DNA from: Choristocarpus tenellus KU-1152
Lineage: Eukaryota; Phaeophyceae
DNA length: 31,313 nt
Direction of reading: 5' to 3'
NCBI GenBank assembly: GCA_964200185.2
Contig: CAXNAD020000084.1
Span: forward strand, 1 to 31,313
This document shows positions 12,101 through 24,100 of this stretch, one piece after another. Numbering within the stretch: position 1 is the stretch's first letter; the number at the start of each line of letters is the position of its first letter. A program made the translations under genes and the position numbers. A model generated the notes under the pieces. The model saw only the letters and a program-made list of their open reading frames with translations, did not search any database and was not told where the DNA came from.

Positions 12101-15100
12101 TATAAACAAGTTCACAAGGATCAAAAGCTGAGTGTTACTTCATCCATTGGTACTAATGTACAAAAAAAATTAAAAGTGACAACTTTCAAAATTGTCATGG
12201 TTGACACACACAAAATGAAACACAAAAAGGAGCTTTGTACATGTTTGGGATTGTTAATTCCACCATGACAGGTTGGAATAGTTGATTTTGATAGTCTTGG
12301 CTGTCATTTCCAAATGTCAAGAAAGCAGCCCTCAACAATTGGTCCATGTAAACTCGACAACTTCTACTGGAACTTTTTATTCTTGTCATCAGTAAGGTTA
12401 TGTGTGTATTGTAAGCTAAAAATCAAGGTGTGCATTGTCTTATCAACTCCAGACACTACCCCAGTGAGTTTGGTGACAATTCTACTTGCCGTCAGTCAGA
12501 TGGAGACAGTGGAAACTTTCCACGTTTAAACAAAATTTCAATTATATTTGCTGGATAGTTGTTTGTCCAAGTTTTCAATCTACCACATCACACCATGTTT
12601 TTCAATGCACTTTTTGAAGGCTTGACATACTTCCTTTGTAATATTTTTTTTCCCAATTCATTATTTTTCTGACGTATAAATTGAGTTGAAGCCTTTCGTC
12701 CATTTTTGCTTGGGTCAGGTATAGCAGTAAGAGGTGCTGGGCTGTCTGTAGTACTATTTTTTCGTCATTGTATTTCGATAATACTAGTAATAAAATTGGC
12801 ATATTCTATAACAAAACCCATCTTCATTCCTCCTACCATGAAATAATAACCCCACCCCTACCCTCATATAACTTTCCATAGGTCTAGGGAAAGCACAGAA
12901 GAATATTTCTGTGATAAATCGGCCAAGAATTTTCTTGTGCAACAAAGAAAAGAAAATATTGATACTAATATTTCCTCAATCCCTTCCTACAAAGCATACA
13001 CCAGTACAACAGACGAGAAAAAAAAATGAATTCCACCAACCTGCACCAAGCTCAAGTTCATCACTGCTGCCTGGTTTACAGCATGGACCACCACAGCTGC
13101 GAGATCAAGAAGTCTTTCTGACAGTGGTGGAAGTTGTGCATCCCTCTCTCCACCACCCCTTCCCTGATCGCCTCCAATGTGGATTCTGTTCTGAGGGATT
13201 CTGAAACAAGAAATATAATCGTATGATAAAGGCAGTCAGTGGGGAAGGAAGGGATTTTCCAAATAAGAATAAGTGGTGTTTCCCTTTGCAAATTATCCAA
13301 ATGCAATATATCAAAAAGCTCTTTGGTTGTGAAAAAAATGTCCTTGGAAGAAACAAAAGTAAACAAATTCCACAATCAAACAACTTGGTGAGAGGGGACA
13401 AAAAAGAGTGCACTGCAGCACTCACAGAGACGAAAATTACTTGTAGCTACAGTGTACTCATTACATCCTTACTCCCACCGCATGTAATTATTGGCCAAAA
13501 CAATGTTGACTCTCCACCAAACAACAACATTCAAAAATAAAGAAATGTTTCCTATCGCTCTATTTCAGCAATGTTCATTATTACGCAGTGAAGGAGGAAG
13601 CAAGACTTATCCATCAGTAGTGGTTGTTCCTAATGAAAAAAGCTCATGTTACCATTGATGAAACGGAGGGATTGATCACCTTAATCGTCATCATTGATAA
13701 TCGCCTACAAAAATATTATGAGTAACAAAGGCAAAGGGTGGAAACAACGACAGCGACTCTGTAGATTCATTTTGAATCCTGCAAGTTGGTTTGTCGCCTT
13801 CAACACTCTTAGTATTGATGAAAAAAGTGAATTATCTATTCAATTCAATCAAGGTGACACGAATAACTATTGCTAGGAATAGTCTTGAGAGTGACCTTTC
13901 AAGGAGAACGGCATATTGCTTGAAGACTGGCAAAAAGCCCATTAAACATACCATGAGTACAACTTATTGTCACAATTAATAATTGGGTGAGGTTGAGAAA
14001 AAGATTTTAGCACACCCATTTTTTCATGCAAAATTTATTTGATCAGTCATATCAGGCCCTGCTGGACATTATGTAGTAACACAAATGCAAGTAAAGCTTG
14101 TTCATCTTCATGATATGATGTTCTATTGCTCTTACCAGCAAAGAACACCTAAAGTCGGTCAGCAATGGTCAACAGATGATGAGCTTTGAAGAGAACACTT
14201 GTGGAAGTATACCATTGCTACCATACTAACCCTTTCCCACACACCACAAAATCGCTAGGCTTCTTCCACAACACAAATTACCTCTCCAGACAACACACTA
14301 ATTAATCTTTAGGACAGCTGATCTGATCTCTATACAAGGTGGAATAACAATCAACTGCTCACATTCCTCCCTCTGCCATAGACAAGGCTGCCAGGAATGA
14401 TACAGCTTCTGAAAGCACACCAGCCACTCCCAGTCCGTCTGCCACAGCATTTGCCAAGGCAAAGTTTACTGTGACAGTCCCCCTGGAAAGACCCTCCATG
14501 TTCAAGCACATCTGGAGAGCGCCAATACTGTTTCCGGCACACTCCACATCTTCTTCACCCATGATTAGACCTAGTATCTTTGCCTTCCCATCTAATTCAG
14601 ACTTCCTGTCTATCACTACAGCATCAGTGGCACAGTTATCGTTTGTAACCGCTCTTGGTGCTCTCACTTCCCCTCCAGCAATCCCGCAGTCCTCTGTTGA
14701 GCATAATGGGAATGATGCCATCGCATCTATCAGCCCAACAACATGTCCCACCAGACCTAGGATCCGCCCCTTTCCTCTGGGGTAGGATGGTCCACTGACA
14801 ACAGCTTCGCATAATGGGTGTAAACGTCTCAGTAGCTTGCTCAGGTGCAGGAGAATTCCCTTTGCAAGAATGTACCTGATATACTCCTCTTGAATCCTGG
14901 TCTCAACAAAACATATGGTTGGAGTTTAAAGGGGGATAAGGTGAAGGTAAAGGATATAAAGGTGCTCAACAGCTTGCTTGTATAACTCTACTCAACTAAA
15001 TGACTACCAAAACATGAACATACATAATAACAGAATATTTCTGCCCATTGTATATTAGGTTGCTAAGGACCCAAGAAATCAATACCTATACCAAGTGCAC

Positions 15101-18100
15101 TGTGATCCAACACAACTGAACACATCCTCACCTAACTAACTCTGTCTCGAGCGGAATGTGGCGCAAGATGAGAGATATCACTGTGAGTCCAGAAGACACC
15201 AACTCTTCCTTCTCCCTAGGTAGTCCTAGAAGAGACTCAAGCAATTCAGCTTCCTCCCTGTCTGCATTGTGCCCAGCTCCAACTGAATGAGGACTAGTCC
15301 TTGGCTTGACGTTCCCACCCTCCATTACCCTCCCCTGCCCCTGGCATCGACGCTGCCTTGCTTCAGGGGATTCTTTCTGAGTCCTAGTTCCAACTGGTAG
15401 GGTTTGACCAGACAAGACACGATCCCCCAATTTTGTCATTCCCTCCAGCACCTGTGCTACGCAGTCCAACAAGGGTGCTGCAGCATCAACAAGTAGAATA
15501 TGATCACGACTTTGAGGGTCTTTTGCCACATGCTGAAGAACATCCATAGCCAAAACAGGCAGCCTTGCATCCACCACATACTCCATGTCAACACTAAGAA
15601 CATCCTGATGGTTACCCGTTTCTGGTCTGACTTCAGTCCTCAAACTGCTGACACTTCCCCCCCTATTGCCTACACTCCCCCCTGAAATATTGACTTGATA
15701 GTCCTCCTCCTTTGCTACATCATTTACTACAGCAAGGGCTCCTTGGTCCACTCTCTCACCCAACGGCATCTCTCCTTCAGCAGAAGTGGATTGAGGAGAT
15801 GGATACAAAGCTGTCCATGGAGTTGGAGAGCACATTGATACCAGTGAGTCTAGGATTCTGCAAGAACGGATTCGTTTGTAGAATTCAGCACTGCATTGAC
15901 TTGTTGCTGCAACTTCCCCTGGTGTTTTCCCCCTTCCTCCTCCCCCACCACTCATGTCTCTTCTATCTACTTCAGCAGTCATCATGCACATATTCTTCAC
16001 ATCCCTGATTGCAGTTAAAGCACTCCTCCCATTCTCACCTCCACTCGATATAATTGATATTGATGCAGGCTGCAAGCGCACTGAACATGTCCCAAATTCA
16101 TGAGGGATTAATCCTTGGTTTTGCAGTACCTGAATCTGTCTCAATGCATCGGTCTGCACTTGTGCCTCCCCAGCAATTTGTGATAGGCCATTGAATATTT
16201 GTTGGGCACCAGACTCTTCTATCAGGGATGGATTGTCTCCAGGCTTGAGCTTAGGAGAGGGTGATTCTTCTTGCGTAGTTATTGCCACTACCTTCTCTAC
16301 CTCAAGCTGATCAGATGCCTCTGTTGCAGGGCACTGCACCTGCAATGGCGAGGTGGTAAGAGATTGTTTCTCCCTTCCCATATCTCCATCTAGGTTGCCT
16401 TTCTGCTGTTGGAGATCAGTAATCCTCACACCAGATCGTCGGCCCCTACGGGTTTTCTTCTTGCCCTTCTTTGTCTCACCACATGAATTCTGCTGCATTT
16501 GGTTCCCAATCAAGATGTGCTCACTGATAGGTAGGGGCATCTCCATGCCCTGGGCTTGCCTCTCAAATCCTAACCTCACTTCACTTGTTGCTGCACATGC
16601 ATCCAAGCCCTTGGACTTTATAGACTCACTGGGTGCATACCCAGGCAGTATCCCCTTTGAAGCACACCCCTCTCTCCCATGCTCTTGACCTCCACAACCA
16701 GTACTGAGTCCTTCAGATGAGCCAAACTCCCGAGCCTTTGCCTTGCCTTTCTGTGTCTCATTCAAATCAGATCCCAGCATCTCTATCCCTGACTGACTGT
16801 TCTCCACTGCAGAAGTTGCCTCAAGTCTCTCTCCCTTGCACGCCACAAATGTGTCCTTCCCTTTCCCATTTTCCAGCAATAACTCTGAGGCTTGGTTGTC
16901 CTCAACTCCTACCCTCAATCCCTTACCACAGGACCTCAAGCGAAATCTGTAGTTCACCCAAGATGTGAGTTCACAAGAAGCTCTCTCCAATCTTGCATCA
17001 GCACTGGCATCAAAAAATATCGCATTGGTGCTCACCTTCCCATTGTCAATGTCAGCTGTATCTGAGGTCTCCATGCCTGGTCCACATCCTCTTGCTGTCC
17101 TCACATCAGTCAGGACCCTGCAAAGCTCTTTGAGCCTCTCCCTCACTTTCTTGGCTCGTTTCTTTTTGACTCGACCTTTCTTTGGGCATACTCCCATGAC
17201 TTCAGCTCTAACTTCAGGAGGAACAGCGACAGACATGGGAGTAGGATCTGCAGCTGTAACTTGGATAGCGTCAATAGGTTCATCACCCACATTCCATGCT
17301 GAGGCCTTCATCCCTTTCTTGTCCGTAACAGGAAGATCCTTTCGTGATTTCTCTTCCCCTGCACAATTCTCATATATGCAGGGGGTACTGTCTGGAGTGG
17401 TAGACACAGCACTGCTCAGTGCCGCTGCTGCTGTCTCAGCCCTTATCCGTTTGCCACTTCCCTTGTTCTTCTTTCCACTGCACTTGCCTCCGCCCTTTCC
17501 AGCATTCCTCTTTTTAAGAAGATTGACTGCCATGAAAAGGTTGGCACCAGAGAGCTCTTGTGTCCCTGCCTCCGGGTTTGCCTGTGATTCATTTGTGGTT
17601 ATTATGATCAAGCGTTATTTCCAAATAGGTTCCATGACAAAACGCCGTTTGCTGAAATCAGGCATGGTAGACAATCCTTGTGTCCTAAAAACAATCAAAC
17701 ATTGACAGCAGCAGCAAGAGTAGAGCCACAAATATTGTGCTTGGAGATGATACTTGCACACACAATACAATAATCCTGGTATAAGCAACTGTCAGCAGGA
17801 GAAAGGGTTTACACATAGAGGAATTCAAAAATCCTGATCTCACGAAGCAAAGAGAGCAGATCATCTATGTCTTGTTGACACCATACAAATACCTCATCAG
17901 GTTTAACAATTCCATAACCACACTATTCAGTCCTGCATCAAAGATAGACCATGTCCACAGCCAAGAACACTGCCCTCAAACACAAGCAAACCCCATAAGC
18001 ACATACTGCTCATATACCAATGTGGAGGGGACAAAAAACTCTGCATGTGGAATGTTGCCAGGCCACATGACCCACAATGCATTCAGCTTGCCTTTGACTT

Positions 18101-21100
18101 GTGTACTGGAGAGCAATTGTAGGACCCACAGGCACTATCGTGGCTTAGTTCAATGGTATTGTTCCCCCCTATGTCTGCCTCATTGCCAACCTCAAACCTG
18201 GCCACATCACAAACGAAGTTCAGGTCAGAAGCTGAGGGGAGTTCAACAAGTGCATGAAGGCAATTTGGGTGCACAGAGTTGTTTCAGTGGGCGAGATTTT
18301 ATCAACCTAACAGAGAAGCACGCTGTGCTTAATACCCAGCACACCAATTATAGGATGGCATAAAGTTGCCAATCTATTCAAGTAACAATTAGCAAGACAG
18401 CAATCGATGTTAAGAACGGATTGTCCATTATCAAGACAAAACTTGAAATTTAGAAGTAAATCCATTTATATGGAATCTGGATATGGACTCAACAAAGGTC
18501 AATGGAAAGATGGTAATGAATGAATATACAGCAATGGGAATGATCGCAATTGAGTACAACCTCCCATGTTGCTGAGACGCTACCCAATGTGACCATAGAA
18601 TAGCCTCACATCCAAAGCCATCTGACTGACAATAGCATGGTGCACTTCTTCAACCGTACCAATGAATGCTCTTGAGGGTGAGCAAACAAGAGGTGAAGTT
18701 CCGAAAAACCATCCAAAGCCATTGCATACTCAGCCCTAAAAATAACCGAACCAACCATGATCACAACTCATGTGTTCTTTGAAAAAAACGATAAAATCCA
18801 AGAACATCAATGTTATAGCAACATAAACACAACTTCGATCCCAACCAACTCATCATGATTCCACCTGTCTTCAATTTGAGCTCCAGGATTCAGTATGGTC
18901 TCAACATCATTGTCATGTCCCTGAACTGGGTGCCTGCACAATGCCTCCACCTCTTCCTTATCATGTATGCTGTTTTTGTGGTGGTGGTGGTGGTGGTTCC
19001 TCTCCTTGCTAAGAGTCTTGGCATTCCTGGAGTTCTTCCTATTCTTCTTGTGTCCTTGCCCTAGCCCTTGAGGATCAGCCATTCTAAGAATAGCCTGTTG
19101 CATAATAGTAAACAAACACAGGATAATCTTACACAGGATATGGCAAACATCATCCCATTAAATAGTACTCCTTCCATGATGACCTTTCCGCCATTTTTCT
19201 TCTCTTCTGTTGTACAAAAAGGCACTGCAGTTCAACTACTTCAAGTACACGTAAGGGTAATCTATTCTGCTGGTTCCTATGATATCAGACAATAGAAAGC
19301 ACCAAAAAAAAAAAGAAGTGTTCTTGTTGGCAAGAAATTCCACCCAATTCACTGGTTGGCAAAACATTGTTCCAAAAGATAAAAAAAATGGCCACATTTC
19401 ATGCCACTGTTCGTCAAAAAAGTCATTATTTATTTACCGGTACGAATGAACCTTATATTAGCATATACTCTGCAAATCAAGCACCTATTCCACAAGAGGT
19501 GCATGTACCCAGCAAGAGCTTTTTTTGTGTTGGGCACAGGATCAACCATTATTACACCCATCACTTTGCAGTCTTTCCACAACCTCCTCAAAACCCACAG
19601 CAATTCCGAGCGCCACATATCAGTTCCTTGCGGAGAGCATTGTGGTTCATTTCGCTGTGCATATGCACCACCTGTCATGATAAGCAACCCCTAACCTCTT
19701 CCCCAAAGTCGTAACCTACACCTTTGAAGAAATATTGCTATCGAGTGCTCTGAAGTATAATGATCGGATGTTGTTTCTCTCTTTGCTGTAGACCTGCTAA
19801 ACAATTTGCGCTAGGGTATGCAAGTCTCACCTCTCTTCTTTCCCTTGCTTGATCATGTCGGTGTGCAACCTGCATACGCCTCATGGTCTCCTTGTCCCTC
19901 TCACGTCTACGAAGTTGCACAGCCTCAAGCCGTTTTTGTAAGCTTTCCCATCTCTGTGCAGCTGCCTGGCCTCATTTGGGCATTGTAGGATAGTGCCAAA
20001 GGGAGTCGAAGAGTTAGAAAGGTTATGAGTCGTACCTCCTGATGGTGGACACTGTGCCTGTCCATCTCAAGAAGGAACGTTGTTGCCAATGTATTGTTTT
20101 AAGGAGTTGACCCACTTGAAAGGGTCATACAGAGCACGATTCTCTCTGCAACACTATGAATATTATAATTGGTAAAGACATCTTGTCCATTTATTCGACA
20201 CTTGATACGGCACTATATACATCGATACTGCAGAACTGTTGATAATATTATCTCAAAACATCAGTAAATGAGGCCAAGCTCTCTGTTCATTTGCACAGTA
20301 CCAAAAACATCTTAATTTTCATTTCGGTGCAAAATGAAAGATAACACATGTTTCTGCTGATCACAAGAACAAGAACAAGAGTAAAAACTTCAAATAGAAA
20401 AATGCTTCACTGCTCATGATGAGGACATGAAAATAGTGCTGCAAATGCACGGTGGTATCCTTGTGCTGACTACGGCAACTCTTTCACACATCATTCTAAA
20501 CACACCCTTAGCCCAACAATAGAATCAATTACTTTGGCTTGGACCGTAATTGGAAATGACACCATCCAAGCTCAAATGCTTTGGGTAATTGATGCCAAAT
20601 ACCTAGCCTATTTACACCTCAATTATAGGGAAAACAACCTTGAGTCTCACTTTGTACAGCACTCCCAAAGCAACAACAGTCAATCAAGCCTATCCCTAAC
20701 CCGAACCAAAATTCAAAATGTCACAGTGAAATTTTTTTGGGTTGATTAGGACAATTAGTATGTTTTGATCTTGCAGTATACCACTGGGGGAGTGACTGCA
20801 AAAAACCAGGATTTCCAAAATTGGTCAGCAGTCATCCCACAAACATTCTCACCTATTACTCTACACTTGTGACAACTAAAAAAAAACCTTTAAAATCTTC
20901 AAAAAAAAGCTCAGAGAGAAATATGAGGCTTGTGGTGGTGTGGCATGGGATGTTAAAGCTACTAAACCATTCCACCTCTTCTGCCTCCAGTCGCCGTTCC
21001 GACATTTGCTTGGCTTTGTCCTTGGTCCGTTTCTTCTGCTTATCAGAGATGCCTGCCAACAGTTGCTGCCTTCGTTCCCTGCCTCAAGTGAACCCAAGAA

Positions 21101-24100
21101 GGCATGCATGTTACGCTATATAGGCATCAAGAGCAAAAGGATACTATCTTGCACATTGCTGTCCTAATCACAGGACTGAGAACGCAAGACAGACACCTTT
21201 CAAATATTTAGTAATGGATCAAGATGATATCACGAACAACTCAAAATTGTCCCAACAGAATACATCTTACAGTTGTAGGAATGGAATATTCTTGCTTGTA
21301 ACCAATTGCAAAATAACATAAACTACAAATACTAGCATCGTAAATGCATGACTATTCAAGACAAGGCTGGTTCCAAAATATGTCAACAGTTAAGAATGCT
21401 TTTATAATGTAGAGATATTCTCATATCAGCAAGATTTAATTCACAGTTTATTCCGCTAAATGGTAACATGCCATGTTGCCAATTTCTATTAATGAAATAC
21501 CTCCAGCATGATACCAAGATTGATTCTGCCTCTGATTCAATGCGACAATACAATTTCATCCCAGTAAGACTTCCACTTTTCCATGCCTTCAACTCATCGG
21601 ACTAAAGCAAAGCAAGAGCGACAAAAGAGCAATCACATCACATAGCCATTACGACCCACCGTCCTGACTGAATTTTGCGGTCGACCTCCACAAGACGCAT
21701 CTGCAGAGTTATCTTAAGGTCCTCCACTGTGAGCTTGTTCATGAACAGCACTTCGTCCACCTTTGTGCAGTGGTTGACGGTCGGATTACAAGCTAAAACC
21801 AAGCCTGGCTGAACAGTAATAACTTGAGTGAAGAGGCTATGTTTTGGGTATTTCTTGGGAGTCTCGATAATGACGTGTGTGTGTGTGTGTAGTCTTGAGT
21901 TGGACTAATGATTTCTGCAGCTTAGCTTGTTGCATAACCAGTCACATCTGTCTACACTGGAATATATTGCAGCACCTCCAAAATCTGCGGGAGCAATTCT
22001 TATGTAGAAAAATGTATTGACATGATTCGAAGTATCTCCTAATGCTGCTACGTATTCTTCTCGAGTAAATTGCCATAGAAAATCCTGCGGAAAATTACTT
22101 CCTTGGGTGTTGGATCCTGCACAGAGGGTTTGCCACAGTGGTGGCTACTTTGCCCTCACTCAAGGATGGATTTCCTCAGTTATCATCTGCTTTTGAGATA
22201 ACTTGGGTACAGCAGTAGGTCCAGGTTGGACATGCCATAATATCATCATGATATATGAAGTCAGGAAGTGGGTGGATGTATGGGAGACCATCTTGTACTG
22301 CACTAGGTAGCAAAATTGTGGTTTGGTTAAGGGTTAAGACCAGAACACCATCAACAAGCAATGGGAAGGTCACCCTGCACCAGCCAGCTGTTGGCAAGAT
22401 TTTTCATCAGCAGCGCGACAGTCTGATATTGTAAAATAAGGTAGAGGGGTAGGAACATGTTCTCAACACCCTATCTCAGTCCACAGTTTCATCAACAAAC
22501 CCTGCAAAAAACAGCAGGTTCAATAGCCGAACATGTTATTCGTCTCAGTTGGAAGCGGAGGGGTTTGAAAAGAGACAAAATACTTTTTTACTTGGGAAAA
22601 TTGACCAGAGCAGTAGAATAAAGCACAAAACACAGATATGTAATTCTCTTCTTCCTGACCAAAAGGGGCCATAGTTACCAAAAAAATACATATATATATT
22701 CCAACTTTCTTTTTCCAAAAAAATAAGACCACAGTAGTGGTAGAAACAAGGAAAAAAAGTTACTGCATATTTTCTTGACAGAGGAGGACCATACTAAGGC
22801 ATGCTTAAATAAGTCTTGCTCGACTTCATGCTGGAAGACATGTAGACAGACATACAATTCCATGGGGGGTGAGAATTTGGTGAATGTTCACATACAGACT
22901 CCCAAGAAGTGCCCTTCCCGTGTACATCCTGCACACTTTGACCATACTGTGTGCAGCAAAAGTCTGCTGCCTCAATCCTGCTGACACACCTGGACTACCA
23001 CATTCACTACCTTCATGGACATTGTGGCACTACATATCTGGGTGGTATCGATGAGATGAGGAGACTGTGCTTTCATCGTCACATTTCAGAGCAGCAGAGC
23101 GATGAGGGTACCAATTACAATGACCCCATTGTGGTGTCAATGACTTCATCTCCTCCAACTGGAAACAGGCTTCTTCTCACTGGCAAATAACAGCTGTCGG
23201 CCATGGGGAAGATTTGGGGGAAATGCTACCAACAAGGTTGGGGGCAGAGCCTTGTCCAGCATGGCAAAGCATAAAGGGAAAGATAAGGACATGTCCAGTG
23301 GCACCAAAAAATAGAAACTTTCGCCCAGGAAAGCGAAGTGCTGAACTTGCTAGGACACAAGATGATAAGTAGAGTACAATAGAAAGTTGAACACTACTAT
23401 TGCTGGTGTGAAGACCATCACATGAATCGGAACCAATAAGAAAAGAGCTTCAGAAGCAGCTTCTTGCAAGTCAAAAAGGGGGTAAGAAGGTAGGTAGGAA
23501 ACCATAATACCCAGAGGTAACCTCTTACACTTTTTTCTTATGTGCGTTGTGGTGCTCTGTGCATTCCTACAGTGTTTATACCATGCAACTGCTGTCCAAT
23601 GGCGACTATGCCCCATGTTTAGATATGTAGTTATAGCTATGATCCAATTGCTGACCATTCTTATCTTCCTTTTGCTGGGATGAGGTACAAAGCATGATCC
23701 CTGGATTTGTATAGGAGGCCAGGAGAGTTGGTCTGCCAGTGCCTGGAGGCCCAATCATGTCATTTGGTTGTTAAAGACTCAAAGAATTTAAGAGGTTAGG
23801 GCCGTGTCTGTTCAGGGTCATAAATCCAACATTGCGATTTTGATTCATTTTGGCTGTTGTGTTTGTTAGCAGGTGCCAATATCCTTGCTCCAGACACACC
23901 TTTCATAGTCGTATACATATTAGGTAACTGTGTTCACACAGAAAACCGAAAAAGGGCATAAAAAACTCGTGGGAAGCAAAGCCCTGAATGGACAAACAGG
24001 GAAAAACTCCTACCTTCTTAAATGCTCTGACTCAAAGCTAAGGCATAACTTCTTGCCAAAAAGCCACCACGATGAGATGTTGCATCCTTGTCAAACACTG

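Larger units (their letters stand above)
10223..13040 (-). other. region with unlocated SCAPER-like exon(s)
   Basis: Exon 13041-13200 ends at a position equivalent to ...FLSVQ in animal SCAPER, and exon 10133-10222 resumes about 100 residues later. One or more exons should therefore lie here. The best weak candidate is a helical frame near 12640-12800 (IVLQTAQHLLLLYLTQ). The stretch also contains a 26 bp tandem repeat (11099-11160) and a decayed lysine-rich frame (11440-11690). Confidence 0.5.

Noticed and set aside
14359-14362. A stop codon (TGA) as the end of the SCAPER-like protein
   Set aside because: GGAAT before gtgagc is a good donor at the same place, and the next exon at 13200 fits the resulting phase. 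The family C-terminus is found much further downstream at 6064.
16965-17705. A 246-codon plus-strand open frame opposite the giant exon
   Set aside because: It is antisense to a longer frame that has correct splice phases and SCAPER-like segments. It starts without context and has a Ser/Leu/Phe-rich composition typical of the reverse of a charged coding strand.
18083-18274. A minus frame SDLNFVCDVARFEVG... as an extra exon
   Set aside because: It has acceptor- and donor-like borders, but the phases cannot be matched to exons on either side without introducing a stop.
22951-23190. A plus-strand 79-codon frame with fairly normal composition
   Set aside because: I could not link it to the pogo-like remnant downstream or to any family. 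It lies in the large intron and has no splice support, so no feature was called.
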